From Bog-159 sp049516155 (GTDB lineage Bacteria; Acidobacteriota; Terriglobia; Bryobacterales; Bryobacteraceae): a stretch of DNA of 21,130 nucleotides. A model generated the notes under the pieces. The model made no database searches. It worked only from the letters and a program-made list of their open reading frames with translations, and was not told the origin of the DNA. The stretch covers positions 1 through 21,130 of the forward strand of contig JBEKTJ010000150.1 in NCBI GenBank assembly GCA_049516155.1, read 5' to 3'. Position numbers and translations under genes: made by a program. This document shows, in pieces, positions 1 to 7,701 of this stretch (positions are counted from its first letter, which is position 1; each line of letters opens with the position of its first letter).

Positions 1-25
1 CGCCAGGCGTGATAACTTGGGAGCC

Positions 26-694
26 ATGAAGCAGAAAGAGATTCTGGCTCAGATCACCGGGATCGGAATCGTGCCCGTGGTGCGGACGTCCAGCGCGGAG
101 ACCGCCATTCGGGCGATCGAAGCCATTTATCGCGGCGGCGTGCGCGCGGCCGAAATCACTATGACGGTTCCGGGCGCGGTGCGCGCATTGGAAAAAGTTG
201 CGGACCAGTTTGGCGATAAGATCGTGCTGGGCGCCGGTACCGTGCTGGACCCGGAGACAGCGCGCATCTGCATGCTGGCGGGGGCCGAATTCTTTGTTAC
301 GCCCAGCTTGAAACCGGCCACCATCGAAATCGCCAAGCGCTATGCGAAGGTGATCTGCCCCGGCGCGCTGACTCCCACCGAGGTGCTGACCGCGTGGGAA
401 GCCGGCGCCGACGTGGTCAAGATCTTTCCGTGCGGCAATGTCGGCGGGCCGAAGTACATCAAGGCGCTGAAGGGACCTTTCCCGCAAATCGAAATGATTC
501 CGACAGGCGGCGTAAACCTGGAAACCGCAGGCGAATTCTTGAGAGCCGGCGCCTGCGCGGTAGCCGTGGGCGGCGAACTGGTGGACGCCAAGCTCATCCG
601 GGAAGGCCGCTACGATTTGATTGAAGAAAAAGCCAAGCTATACCTGGCGGCCATCGGCAAAGCTCGCGCGGAGATGCAAGCGGACTCAATGTGA
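26..694 (+). CDS. eda: KDPG/KHG aldolase (2-dehydro-3-deoxy-6-phosphogluconate aldolase)
   Basis: This is a class I aldolase of the KDPG/KHG family. It cleaves 2-keto-3-deoxy-6-phosphogluconate to pyruvate and glyceraldehyde-3-phosphate, and often also 4-hydroxy-2-oxoglutarate, in the cytoplasm. Family signatures are clear. VPVVR lies near the N-terminus. The catalytic Glu is in AAEITMTVP (about residue 43 from the ATG). GAGTVLD follows, and the Schiff-base Lys is in VVKIFPCG (about residue 132), with PTGGV near the C-terminus as the phosphate-binding loop. The length of 222 aa is normal. I chose the ATG at 26 because MKQKEIL aligns with the usual N-terminus; a TTG at 17 in the same frame is the alternative. 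A TGA at 10-12 may end an upstream gene, such as a sugar-acid kinase, but only four codons are visible. The residue after FP is Cys where Ala is more usual, probably a neutral change. Confidence 0.93.
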   Translation: MKQKEILAQITGIGIVPVVRTSSAETAIRAIEAIYRGGVRAAEITMTVPGAVRALEKVADQFGDKIVLGAGTVLDPETARICMLAGAEFFVTPSLKPATIEIAKRYAKVICPGALTPTEVLTAWEAGADVVKIFPCGNVGGPKYIKALKGPFPQIEMIPTGGVNLETAGEFLRAGACAVAVGGELVDAKLIREGRYDLIEEKAKLYLAAIGKARAEMQADSM

Positions 695-721
695 TCCGGG
701 TGCAGCCCGCGCGCCTGCTGC

Positions 722-1102
722 TTACGCTCCCAAAGCCATCATTTGCGGCGCACGCGGTACCAGCCTGGGCGCCCGAAAGGGCTGGAACCTGTACCCCACG
801 CTGAATATGGTCTCTATATAGGTGCCGCTGTGTTCACCCAATTTCTTGCGCAAGCGGCGGATGTGCACGTCCAGCGTCCGCGTACGGATCTGGTTGCTGT
901 AGCCCCACACGCGCAACAGCAGCGTATCGCGAGTGACCACTTCGCCGGCATTCTGGATGAGCAAGGCCAGCAGGTCGTACTCCTTGCGGGTCAGGCCCAG
1001 CGGTTTGGTGTCCAGCAGCGCGGTCTTATGCTCGAAATCCAGATCCAAGTGCTGGTCGTGATAGCGTTGCTCGTGCGTCGCGGTAATTTGTAACGGTGCC
1101 AT
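722..1102 (-). CDS. Stand-alone OmpR/PhoB-type winged-helix regulator (no receiver domain)
   Basis: This 126-aa protein consists almost only of a Trans_reg_C winged-helix DNA-binding domain, at about residues 15-110. Its signatures are LTRKEYDLLALLIQNAGEVVTRDTL, here broken as LTRKEYDLL then VVTRDTL, the recognition-helix segment RTLDVHIRRLRKKLG, and the closing hairpin ETIFSVGYRF. OmpR/PhoB regulators normally carry an N-terminal phospho-receiver of about 120 aa, which is absent here. The start looks genuine and not a broken end: an AAGGAG ribosome site (complement of 1109-1114) lies six bases before the ATG, with non-coding sequence beyond. The gene is convergent with the aldolase and divergent from the asparaginase gene. 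It may act without phosphorylation or on a signal from another protein; the target is unknown, but the direct repeat at 1173-1190 is a candidate site. Confidence 0.85.
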   Translation of the reverse strand: MAPLQITATHEQRYHDQHLDLDFEHKTALLDTKPLGLTRKEYDLLALLIQNAGEVVTRDTLLLRVWGYSNQIRTRTLDVHIRRLRKKLGEHSGTYIETIFSVGYRFQPFRAPRLVPRAPQMMALGA

Positions 1103-1126
1103 TCCAATCTCCTTTAAGCGTTTCGC

Positions 1127-1132
1127 CCTATA
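1127..1132 (-). promoter_or_regulatory. Possible -10 hexamer for the winged-helix regulator gene
   Basis: On the minus strand this reads TATAGG, about 25 bases upstream of the start codon and just before the AAGGAG ribosome site. No TTGACA-like -35 element is visible at the right distance, as is common for activator-dependent promoters. The call rests on position and a partial match only. Confidence 0.3.
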
Positions 1133-1172
1133 CTGATGCTACGGATGTGCGGGGTAGGGGGTGGTTTTGGTC

Positions 1173-1190
1173 TTGTAAAAGTTTTGTAAA
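1173..1190. promoter_or_regulatory. Direct repeat of TTGTAAA with 11-bp period (candidate response-regulator operator)
   Basis: TTGTAAA occurs at 1173-1179 and again at 1184-1190, separated by AGTT; a third GTAAA begins at 1195. Two 7-bp half-sites separated by 4 bp (11-bp period) is the classic layout of a head-to-tail binding site for PhoB/OmpR-type winged helices. The repeat sits in the 254-bp gap between the divergent winged-helix regulator and the asparaginase-ACIII operon, so it could serve either or both. I infer its function from geometry; the half-site is not the enterobacterial Pho-box sequence. Confidence 0.45.
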
Positions 1191-1356
1191 AGGTGTAAAC
1201 AGGCGGTTTTCAAGGCCGGAATGTGCTGTTCGATACGGTGGTGGCGGCTGGATGGCACACCAGAGTCCCGCAACGCGACCTCACAAAAAAGGAGTACATC
1301 ATCCCGCTAAACCTGTGCCATAATGGCTCATTCAAACGGGTGCGGGCGGAGCGGAG

Positions 1357-2475
1357 ATGAACAACGATAACGGGATTAGCCGTAGAGCGGTGATGCTCGG
1401 CTCGGCTTTGCTGCCGGCGCTGGGCATGGCTTCCGCCCAAACGTCGAAGACCATCGTAATTTCGAGCGCCAACGGTGAGCGCGCCTGTGCCCGCGCCATG
1501 GAGATTCTGAAGGCTGGCGGCGATACGCTGGACGCCGTCGTCGCCGGAGTCAACATCAACGAAGAGGACCCCGAGGATACTTCCGTCGGCTACGGCGGGC
1601 TTCCGAACGAAGAAGGCGTGGTGGAACTGGACGCCAGCGTGATGCATGGGCCAACGCGGCGAGCTGGGTCGGTAGCCTCCATTCGTGGGAATAAGACGCC
1701 GTCGAAGATCGCCAAGCTGGTGATGGAACAGACGGACCACATCATGCTCGTAGGTGCTGGCGCGGGGAAGTTTGCCCGGGAGATGGGATACCCCGAAGAG
1801 GACCTGCTCACCGAAAAATCGCGGATGGCGTGGCTGACCTGGAAAATGTCGTTGCGCGATCCGGAAGGCCACAGCAATTGGGGAGCAGGCCTGGACGCGC
1901 CCAAGCCGAAGACCATGTCGCGTCTCAAGGAAATGTTTCCGCAGGCGGATGAGGCGACCCTGGCCTGGGCCTGGGAAATGGCTGGCCACCCCACGCACGG
2001 CACCATCAACTGCCTGTCGCGGAACGCCAAAGGCGAGATGTCCGGTGTCACCACCACCAGCGGCTTGGCGTGGAAGATTGCGGGCCGTGTGGGGGATTCT
2101 CCGATAATTGGTGCTGGATTATACGTAGACCAGGACGTGGGCGGCGCGGGATCGACCGGACGCGGCGAAGAGAATATTCGGATAGCCGGCGCACATACTG
2201 TGGTGGAAAATATGCGCCATGGCATGCCGCCGCGGGATGCCTGTCTGGAGGCTTTGAAGCGTGTGGCGCGGAATTTCGACAACGATATGCCGCGGCTGGA
2301 GCAAGTGGACTTGAATTTCTATGCGTTGCGCAACGACGGCGAGTACGCCGGCGCATCGCTGTGGAACGGCGTTATACGCGCGGGCAAGCTCAGACCCGCG
2401 CGCTTCGCGGTCAACGACGGCGGCGCCGCCAGCCGTCTGGAGACCTGCGCGTATCTATTCGAACGAAAGGCGTGA
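1357..2475 (+). CDS. Tat-exported N4-(beta-N-acetylglucosaminyl)-L-asparaginase-like Ntn hydrolase
   Basis: This 372-aa protein belongs to the glycosylasparaginase/type 2 asparaginase Ntn-hydrolase family. These enzymes self-cleave to expose a catalytic Thr and hydrolyse the amide of Asn or GlcNAc-Asn. Residues 1-28 form a Tat-like signal (SRRAVMLG, hydrophobic core, then ASA before the mature start), so it probably acts in the periplasm. The cleavage motif is HGTINCL with Thr216 as predicted nucleophile. VTTTSGLAWK and GRVGDSPIIGAGLY follow, the second carrying the substrate-binding Arg and Asp typical of glycosylasparaginases. The residue before Thr216 is Gly, as in plant-type asparaginases, where classical glycosylasparaginases have Asp. 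The ATG is preceded by GGCGGAG at 1345-1351. The gene ends 21 bp before actA and may be co-transcribed with the respiratory operon. The exact substrate cannot be read from the sequence. Confidence 0.9.
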   Translation: MNNDNGISRRAVMLGSALLPALGMASAQTSKTIVISSANGERACARAMEILKAGGDTLDAVVAGVNINEEDPEDTSVGYGGLPNEEGVVELDASVMHGPTRRAGSVASIRGNKTPSKIAKLVMEQTDHIMLVGAGAGKFAREMGYPEEDLLTEKSRMAWLTWKMSLRDPEGHSNWGAGLDAPKPKTMSRLKEMFPQADEATLAWAWEMAGHPTHGTINCLSRNAKGEMSGVTTTSGLAWKIAGRVGDSPIIGAGLYVDQDVGGAGSTGRGEENIRIAGAHTVVENMRHGMPPRDACLEALKRVARNFDNDMPRLEQVDLNFYALRNDGEYAGASLWNGVIRAGKLRPARFAVNDGGAASRLETCAYLFERKA

Positions 2476-2496
2476 ATTCGCCGGTACGTCTGACGA

Positions 2497-3156
2497 ATGG
2501 CTCAGATTTTTCATCACAGTACGAATACTTTTACGCGCATCACCATTTACGGCGCGGTGTTCGCCGTCGCGTTTCTGACTTGGTGTTTCGCGACTCTTGA
2601 CCGGTCCGGCTATGAGACGCGCCAAGGGGAGGTGCGCGAGCAGCCTATCCCGTTCAGCCATGTGCACCACGTGGCGGACGACGGGATCGACTGCCGCTAC
2701 TGCCACACCACCGTGGAGACGTCCAACACCGCCAATATTCCGCCCACCAAGACTTGCATGAACTGCCATTCGCAGATTTGGAGTACCGCCCCCATGCTGG
2801 AGCCGGTGCGCGAGAGCTTCCGCAGCGGGACGTCGATCAGTTGGACGCGGGTACACGACTTGCCGGACTATGTATATTTCAATCACAGCATTCATGTGAA
2901 TAAAGGTGTGGGCTGCGAAACCTGCCACGGCCGAGTGGACAAAATGCCGCTGATGTACCAGCAGAATTCGTTGCAGATGCAGTGGTGCCTGGACTGTCAC
3001 CGCAATCCGGAGCTGCATGTGCGGCCGCGCTCGGAGGTGTTCACCATGGGATACGAACCGCAGGAAGATCAGGAAACCATGGGGCGCCGCCTTGTGGCGG
3101 AATACAAAATTCAAGACGCACGTACGTTAACCAGTTGCAACACTTGCCACCGCTAG
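2497..3156 (+). CDS. actA: ACIII subunit A, pentaheme c-type cytochrome
   Basis: This 219-aa protein is the membrane-anchored multiheme cytochrome of Alternative Complex III, a quinol oxidase unrelated to bc1. Five CxxCH heme sites are present: C66-H70, C87-H91, C140-H144, C164-H168 and C214-H218. That matches the pentaheme ActA described in Rhodothermus and Flavobacterium. One transmembrane helix at about residues 13-33 anchors it, with the hemes on the periplasmic side. Other His residues (for example H55, H57, H58, H130, H133) could supply second axial ligands. The last heme motif ends one residue before the stop. No good ribosome site precedes the ATG. The stop is followed almost at once by actB, which fits operon expression. 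Identity is very secure from heme count, size and neighbours. Confidence 0.95.
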   Translation: MAQIFHHSTNTFTRITIYGAVFAVAFLTWCFATLDRSGYETRQGEVREQPIPFSHVHHVADDGIDCRYCHTTVETSNTANIPPTKTCMNCHSQIWSTAPMLEPVRESFRSGTSISWTRVHDLPDYVYFNHSIHVNKGVGCETCHGRVDKMPLMYQQNSLQMQWCLDCHRNPELHVRPRSEVFTMGYEPQEDQETMGRRLVAEYKIQDARTLTSCNTCHR

Positions 3157-3163
3157 AGTGAAG

Positions 3164-6100
3164 ATGAGCGAACCTAACAATCCGTTGCACCACGAAGATG
3201 CGGAGCCGCAAGCCGCGCGCAAGCTGGATTTGGCCGGAGTGCGCGCCCTGCTGGAGAAATCCCACGGGCGCGAATACTGGCGCAGCCTGGAGGATCTGGC
3301 GCAGACGGACGCCTTTCAAGATCTGATGCATCGCGAATTCCCGCGTTACGCCTCGGAGTGGGAAGACGGCGACAGCCGGCGCAACTTCATCAAACTGATG
3401 GGCGCGTCGCTGGCGTTGGCGGGATTGACGGCGTGCACGCGGCAGCCCACCGAAATGATCACGCCATACGTCCGGCAACCCGAAGAACTGGTGCCCGGGC
3501 GTCCCTTGTTCTTCGCCACTGCCATGCCGTTGGGCGCCGGATCGACCGGACTACTGGTGGAAAGCCACGAAGGGCGGCCTACCAAGGTGGAAGGCAATCC
3601 GGACCATCCCGCCAGCCTGGGCGCGTGCGATGTGTATGCGCAGGCATCCGTGCTGGGGTTGTACGATCCGGATCGCTCGCAGGCGCTGTCGCTCGAAGGC
3701 GAGATTCGGTCGTGGGGCGCATTTCTGGGCGCCGTCCAGCAAGCCATGACGCAGCAGAAGGCCAAGCGCGGCGCGGGCTTGCGCATTTTGACGGAAACCG
3801 TGACTTCGCCGACGCTGGCGAACCAACTCAAGGAAATATTAGCGGCTTTCCCCTACGCCAAGTGGCATCAATGGGAGCCAGCCGGTGCGCATTCGTCCGT
3901 GGCAGGAGCGCGGCTGGCGTTTGGGCAACCAGTCAATACGGTTTACGATCTGCGCGGCGCGGACGTAATTGTTTCGCTGGACGCGGATTTCCTTGGATCG
4001 GGGCCGGGTGGCCTGCGATATGCGCGGCAGTTTTCGGCGCGGCGGAGGGTGCGCGGCGAGCAGACCGAAATGAACCGGCTGTATGTGGTGGAGCCGATGC
4101 CGACTCCCACCGGCACCAAAGCCGATCACCGCATGCCGCTGCGGGCCGCCGATGTGGAACAATTCGCCTGGACTCTGGCCGCGGCGCTGGGCGCGGATAC
4201 CGGCGGTAGAAAAGGCACATCCACCTCGGCCGACAAATGGATCGTCCCTCTGGCGCGCGACCTGCAGAAGCATAAAGGGACCAGCCTGGTGATTGCCGGC
4301 CAGCAGCAGAGCGCGGCGGTCCATGCGCTGGCGCATGCCATGAATGCGGCGGGCAGGACCGTGCTGTACACCAACCCGGTGGAGGCCAATCCGGTGGACC
4401 AGGTGGCGTCTCTCTACGATCTGGTGAAAGATCTGGATGCGGGCGCGGTGGATCTGCTGCTGATCCTGGGCGGCAATCCCGCGTATAACGCGCCTGTCGA
4501 ACTGGGTTTCCGGGATCGGCTGAAGAAGGCCGGGTTGCGCGTACACCTGAGTCTGCACGAGGATGAGACCAGCGAGCTTTGCCACTGGCACCTGCCCATG
4601 GCGCACTATCTGGAAACGTGGAGCGACTGCCGGGCCCACGACGGCACGACCACCATCATGCAGCCGCTGATTGCGCCGCTTTACGCGGGCAAATCCGCGC
4701 ACGAAGTGCTGGTGATGTTGACCGGGCAACTGGAGCGCACGTCGTACCAGATTGTGAAAGACTACTGGGCCACGCAGCATACGGGATCGGACTACGAAGC
4801 CTGGTGGCGCAAGGCGGTTCACGATGGCGTGGTCCCCGATTCGGCGCTTCCGGCCAAGAGCGTCTCGGTGCGCGGCGGATGGGCGGCATCCCTACCGCAG
4901 CCGGCCGTCCCACAGGATCTGGAAGTGGTTTTCCGTCCGGACCCCGCCGTCTACGATGGCCGCTTTACCAACAACGGATGGCTGCAGGAGTGGCCCCGGC
5001 CGATCACCCAGTTGACCTGGGACAATGCCGCGATCTTCAGCCCCCGCACCGCGCAGGAGCATGGCGTGGTCACGACGGATTTGGTAGAGATCGAATATCG
5101 CGGCTATAAGATGCGCGCGCCGGTCTTCATTCAACCGGGGCACGCCGATGGCTCGGTGACCGTACACATGGGCTACGGCAGGACGCGCTCCGGGCACGTG
5201 GGCACGCGCATCGGCTTCAACGTCTATGGCATGCGCACCTCTTCGGCGCTGTGGCAGGATTACGGCCTGAACGTCCGCAAAGTGGGCAGCGATTATCTGC
5301 TGGTTTCGGTGCAGGATTATCACGCCCTGGATACCGGCCGGCATACCATCGAGAAGGCCGACATCGCGGACTACCGCAAGAATCCAAATCTGATTCAGGA
5401 GGATTTCGAACAGCCTGCACCCGGCCTGACCCTCTATCCGGGATTCACTTACGACAAGTATGCCTGGGGCATGGCCATCGATCTGACCGCCTGCACCGGC
5501 TGCGGTGCGTGCGTGGTCGCTTGCCAGGCGGAGAACAATATCGCGGTGGTGGGCAAAGAAGAAGTGCATCACGGCCGGCATATGCACTGGCTGCGCGTCG
5601 ATAGCTATTACCACGGAGACATCGCCAGTCCGGAGATCTACAACCAGCCGGTGCCTTGCATGCAGTGTGAGAACGCGCCGTGCGAGCTGGTGTGTCCGGT
5701 GCAAGCCACCAATCACAGCAGCGAAGGCTTGAACGACATGGTGTACAACCGCTGCGTGGGCACGCGGTATTGCTCGAACAACTGCCCTTACAAGGTGCGC
5801 CGGTTCAACTTCTTCCTGTTCTCCGATTGGAATACGCCAAGCATCAAGTTACAGCGCAACCCGGATGTGAGTGTGCGCAGTCGCGGCGTGATGGAAAAGT
5901 GCACTTACTGCGTGCAGCGCATCAATCGGGCCAAGATCGATTCCGAGAAAGAAGACCGCAAGGTGCGCGACGGGGAGATTTTGACGGCCTGTCAGGCTAC
6001 ATGTCCCACGGAGGCGATTATTTTCGGTAATATCAACGACCCGAATAGCCGGGTCGCCGGGATGAAAAAAGAGAAGACGAATTACGGGCTGCTGGCGGAT

Positions 6101-6169
6101 TTGAATACCCGGCCGCGCACGACTTATCTGGCGGCGCTCCGCAACCCTAACCCGGAGATGGAAGGATGA
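3164..6169 (+). CDS. actB: ACIII subunit B, extended-Tat molybdopterin-oxidoreductase-like iron-sulfur protein
   Basis: This is the large periplasmic subunit of ACIII (1001 aa), which carries electrons from the quinol site through iron-sulfur clusters. The first 70 residues form the conserved leader typical of the MoCo/4Fe4S proteins with an extended Tat signal. The twin arginines (SRRNFIK) are at 72-73 and a lipobox-like LTAC ends at Cys91. The middle is a molybdopterin-oxidoreductase-like domain; in this family it has lost the cofactor. The C-terminal third holds 15 cysteines: C777, C780, C783, C787; C832, C835, C840, C844; C864, C870, C874; C913, C916; and C943, C947. This is the count needed for three [4Fe-4S] and one [3Fe-4S] cluster, as known for ActB. 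I prefer the ATG at 3164; an in-frame GTG at 3158 is an alternative. Confidence 0.94.
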   Translation: MSEPNNPLHHEDAEPQAARKLDLAGVRALLEKSHGREYWRSLEDLAQTDAFQDLMHREFPRYASEWEDGDSRRNFIKLMGASLALAGLTACTRQPTEMITPYVRQPEELVPGRPLFFATAMPLGAGSTGLLVESHEGRPTKVEGNPDHPASLGACDVYAQASVLGLYDPDRSQALSLEGEIRSWGAFLGAVQQAMTQQKAKRGAGLRILTETVTSPTLANQLKEILAAFPYAKWHQWEPAGAHSSVAGARLAFGQPVNTVYDLRGADVIVSLDADFLGSGPGGLRYARQFSARRRVRGEQTEMNRLYVVEPMPTPTGTKADHRMPLRAADVEQFAWTLAAALGADTGGRKGTSTSADKWIVPLARDLQKHKGTSLVIAGQQQSAAVHALAHAMNAAGRTVLYTNPVEANPVDQVASLYDLVKDLDAGAVDLLLILGGNPAYNAPVELGFRDRLKKAGLRVHLSLHEDETSELCHWHLPMAHYLETWSDCRAHDGTTTIMQPLIAPLYAGKSAHEVLVMLTGQLERTSYQIVKDYWATQHTGSDYEAWWRKAVHDGVVPDSALPAKSVSVRGGWAASLPQPAVPQDLEVVFRPDPAVYDGRFTNNGWLQEWPRPITQLTWDNAAIFSPRTAQEHGVVTTDLVEIEYRGYKMRAPVFIQPGHADGSVTVHMGYGRTRSGHVGTRIGFNVYGMRTSSALWQDYGLNVRKVGSDYLLVSVQDYHALDTGRHTIEKADIADYRKNPNLIQEDFEQPAPGLTLYPGFTYDKYAWGMAIDLTACTGCGACVVACQAENNIAVVGKEEVHHGRHMHWLRVDSYYHGDIASPEIYNQPVPCMQCENAPCELVCPVQATNHSSEGLNDMVYNRCVGTRYCSNNCPYKVRRFNFFLFSDWNTPSIKLQRNPDVSVRSRGVMEKCTYCVQRINRAKIDSEKEDRKVRDGEILTACQATCPTEAIIFGNINDPNSRVAGMKKEKTNYGLLADLNTRPRTTYLAALRNPNPEMEG

Positions 6170-6177
6170 TGCGGCAC

Positions 6178-6300
6178 GTGGCGCAGGCACTCTTGCCTGC
6201 CGCGTCGGCACTCCTGCCGACGCTGGTAGACTTCGTGGGCGAGCTTCGCTCGCCTGCGCCGGCAAGAGTGCCGGCGCGGCAGGCTGAGAGCCTGCGCCAC
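6178..6300. repeat. Mosaic palindromic repeat of five consecutive hairpins between actB and actC
   Basis: This element fills nearly the whole actB-actC gap. An outer inverted repeat, GTGGCGCAGGC (6178-6188) with GCCTGCGCCAC (6290-6300), encloses five side-by-side stem-loops. They are 6183-6189/6194-6200 (loop CTCT), 6202-6210/6215-6223 (9-bp stem, loop CTCC), 6238-6244/6248-6254 (loop TTC), 6256-6264/6269-6277 (9-bp stem, loop AGAG) and 6279-6285/6289-6295 (loop GAG). The first and last hairpins can instead pair with each other, closing a cruciform. It has no T-tract, so it does not look like a simple terminator. It most likely belongs to a dispersed REP/MITE-like family. It probably also affects mRNA stability or relative expression of the genes on either side. 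Confidence 0.85.
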
Positions 6301-6315
6301 CAACTATAGCTAAAC

Positions 6316-7701
6316 ATGGCTGACGAAAGACAAATCGCGGACGAGGAGTTACAGCCGGCGCCGGTGATCGCCCCCGGTTACACGTTCGGCACGGTTACCG
6401 ATCAGATCGCTTCCGTAGTGCTTACCCGCCGCACGCCCATTTTCTGGATCGCGTGCTTCGCGGGCGGGTTCTCGCTTTTGCTGCTATTCCTCTGGTCCGT
6501 GGCGTTGCTATTCGCCAAAGGAGTCGGAATTTGGGGCATCAAGATCCCGGTCGGTTGGGGCTTCGCCATCACGAACTTCGTCTGGTGGATCGGAATCGGA
6601 CACGCGGGCACGTTGATTTCGGCGATTCTGCTGCTGCTGAACCAGACTTGGCGCAACTCCATCAACCGTTTCGCGGAAGCCATGACGCTGTTCGCGGTAG
6701 CCTGCGCCGGCATGTTCCCGCTGCTGCACATGGGCCGGCCATGGTTGTTCTACTGGATGTTCCCCTACCCCAACTCCATGGGGGTGCAGCCGCAATTCCG
6801 CAGCCCGCTGGTGTGGGACGTCTTCGCCGTATCCACCTATGCCACGGTGTCTTTTATGTTCTGGTTCGTGGGGCTGCTACCGGACTTGGCCACCTTACGC
6901 GACCGCTCGGAAAGCCGCATGGGCCGCGGTATCTACGGCATTCTGGCCATGGGATGGCGAGGTTCGGCGCGGCACTGGTCGAATCATGAGATGGCCTCGC
7001 TGCTGCTAGCCGGACTGGCCACGCCGCTGGTGCTCTCGGTGCATACGGTGGTCAGCTTCGACTTCACGGTGGCCATCGTGCCCGGCTGGCATAGTACGTT
7101 CTTTCCACCTTATTTCGTGGCTGGCGCGATCTATTCCGGATTCGCCATGGTGCTGGTGCTGGCCATCCCCCTGCGCCACGTTTATGGCCTGCAAGGCTTG
7201 ATCACCGACAAGCATCTGGAGAACTCCGCGAAGGTCATGCTGGCGACCGGGTTGATCGTGGGCTACGCCTATATGCTGGAGACGTTCACGGCATGGTACA
7301 GCGGCAATGTCTACGAGAGCGCGGCCCTCTGGCACCGTATGACCGGACCGTATGCCTTCGCCTATTGGCTGCTGATCTCCTGCAATATCCTGGCGCCCCA
7401 GGCGCTCTGGTTCAAGAAAATGCGAAGCACGCCCGCGCTCCTTTTCATCGCGTCGTTGGTGGTGCTGGTGGGCATGTGGCTGGAGCGCTTCGTCATCATC
7501 GTCTCCAGCCTGGCGCAGGATTACCTGATATCGTCCTGGCGCATCTTTACTCCCACGCGCTGGGACTGGGCGACCTACGTGGGAACCATCGGGCTATTCA
7601 CTTTTCTGTTCTTCCTGTTTATCCGATTGCTGCCGATGATCTCGATCTTCGAAGTACGTACCCTTCTGCCGCAAGCCAAAGTCGAGGAGGAGACCGAATG
7701 A
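6316..7701 (+). CDS. actC: ACIII subunit C, NrfD/PsrC-type integral membrane protein
   Basis: This 461-aa multi-pass protein of the NrfD/PsrC family forms the quinol-binding membrane module of ACIII next to ActB. About ten hydrophobic helices follow a 45-residue polar N-terminus. Typical features are the WWIGIGHAGTLISA segment in an early helix, HMGRPWLFYWMFPYPNSMG after the third, and SVHTVVSFDF in the middle. The helix pair around GLIVGYAYMLETFTAWYSG is also characteristic. Length agrees with known ActC. The ATG has no convincing ribosome site because the palindromic repeat ends only 15 bases upstream. Its stop overlaps the actD start as ATGA, so the two are likely coupled in translation. 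ActF is a paralogue in the same operon. Confidence 0.94.
   Translation: MADERQIADEELQPAPVIAPGYTFGTVTDQIASVVLTRRTPIFWIACFAGGFSLLLLFLWSVALLFAKGVGIWGIKIPVGWGFAITNFVWWIGIGHAGTLISAILLLLNQTWRNSINRFAEAMTLFAVACAGMFPLLHMGRPWLFYWMFPYPNSMGVQPQFRSPLVWDVFAVSTYATVSFMFWFVGLLPDLATLRDRSESRMGRGIYGILAMGWRGSARHWSNHEMASLLLAGLATPLVLSVHTVVSFDFTVAIVPGWHSTFFPPYFVAGAIYSGFAMVLVLAIPLRHVYGLQGLITDKHLENSAKVMLATGLIVGYAYMLETFTAWYSGNVYESAALWHRMTGPYAFAYWLLISCNILAPQALWFKKMRSTPALLFIASLVVLVGMWLERFVIIVSSLAQDYLISSWRIFTPTRWDWATYVGTIGLFTFLFFLFIRLLPMISIFEVRTLLPQAKVEEETE

Noticed and set aside
695..721. Possible small hairpin (CGGG/CCCG) between the aldolase and regulator genes as a terminator
   Set aside because: The stem is only 4 bp with no T-tract; too weak to call.
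722..1102. Winged-helix gene as a pseudogene fragment of a full response regulator
   Set aside because: A well-placed AAGGAG site and ATG precede the domain, and the upstream DNA is non-coding with promoter-like features, so a complete short gene is more likely.
1210..1998. Long minus-strand open frame (262 codons) opposite the asparaginase gene
   Set aside because: It is Arg/His-rich with no family motif, lies opposite a well-supported gene and spans its promoter region; it is a GC-rich shadow frame.
3839..4822. Minus-strand open frame of 327 codons inside actB
   Set aside because: Composition is dominated by Arg, His and Gln, no motif is recognisable, and actB is certain on the other strand.
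4892..5716. Minus-strand open frame of 274 codons inside actB
   Set aside because: Same reasons: no motif, and opposite the essential iron-sulfur region of actB.
3164..6169. ActB as an active molybdenum oxidoreductase
   Set aside because: The neighbours (ActA, C, D, E, F) and extended-Tat leader identify ACIII subunit B, whose molybdopterin-like domain is known to lack the cofactor.
6178..6300. CRISPR-like array because of repeated short motifs
   Set aside because: The units are inverted, of unequal length and contiguous, with no regular spacers and no cas genes nearby.
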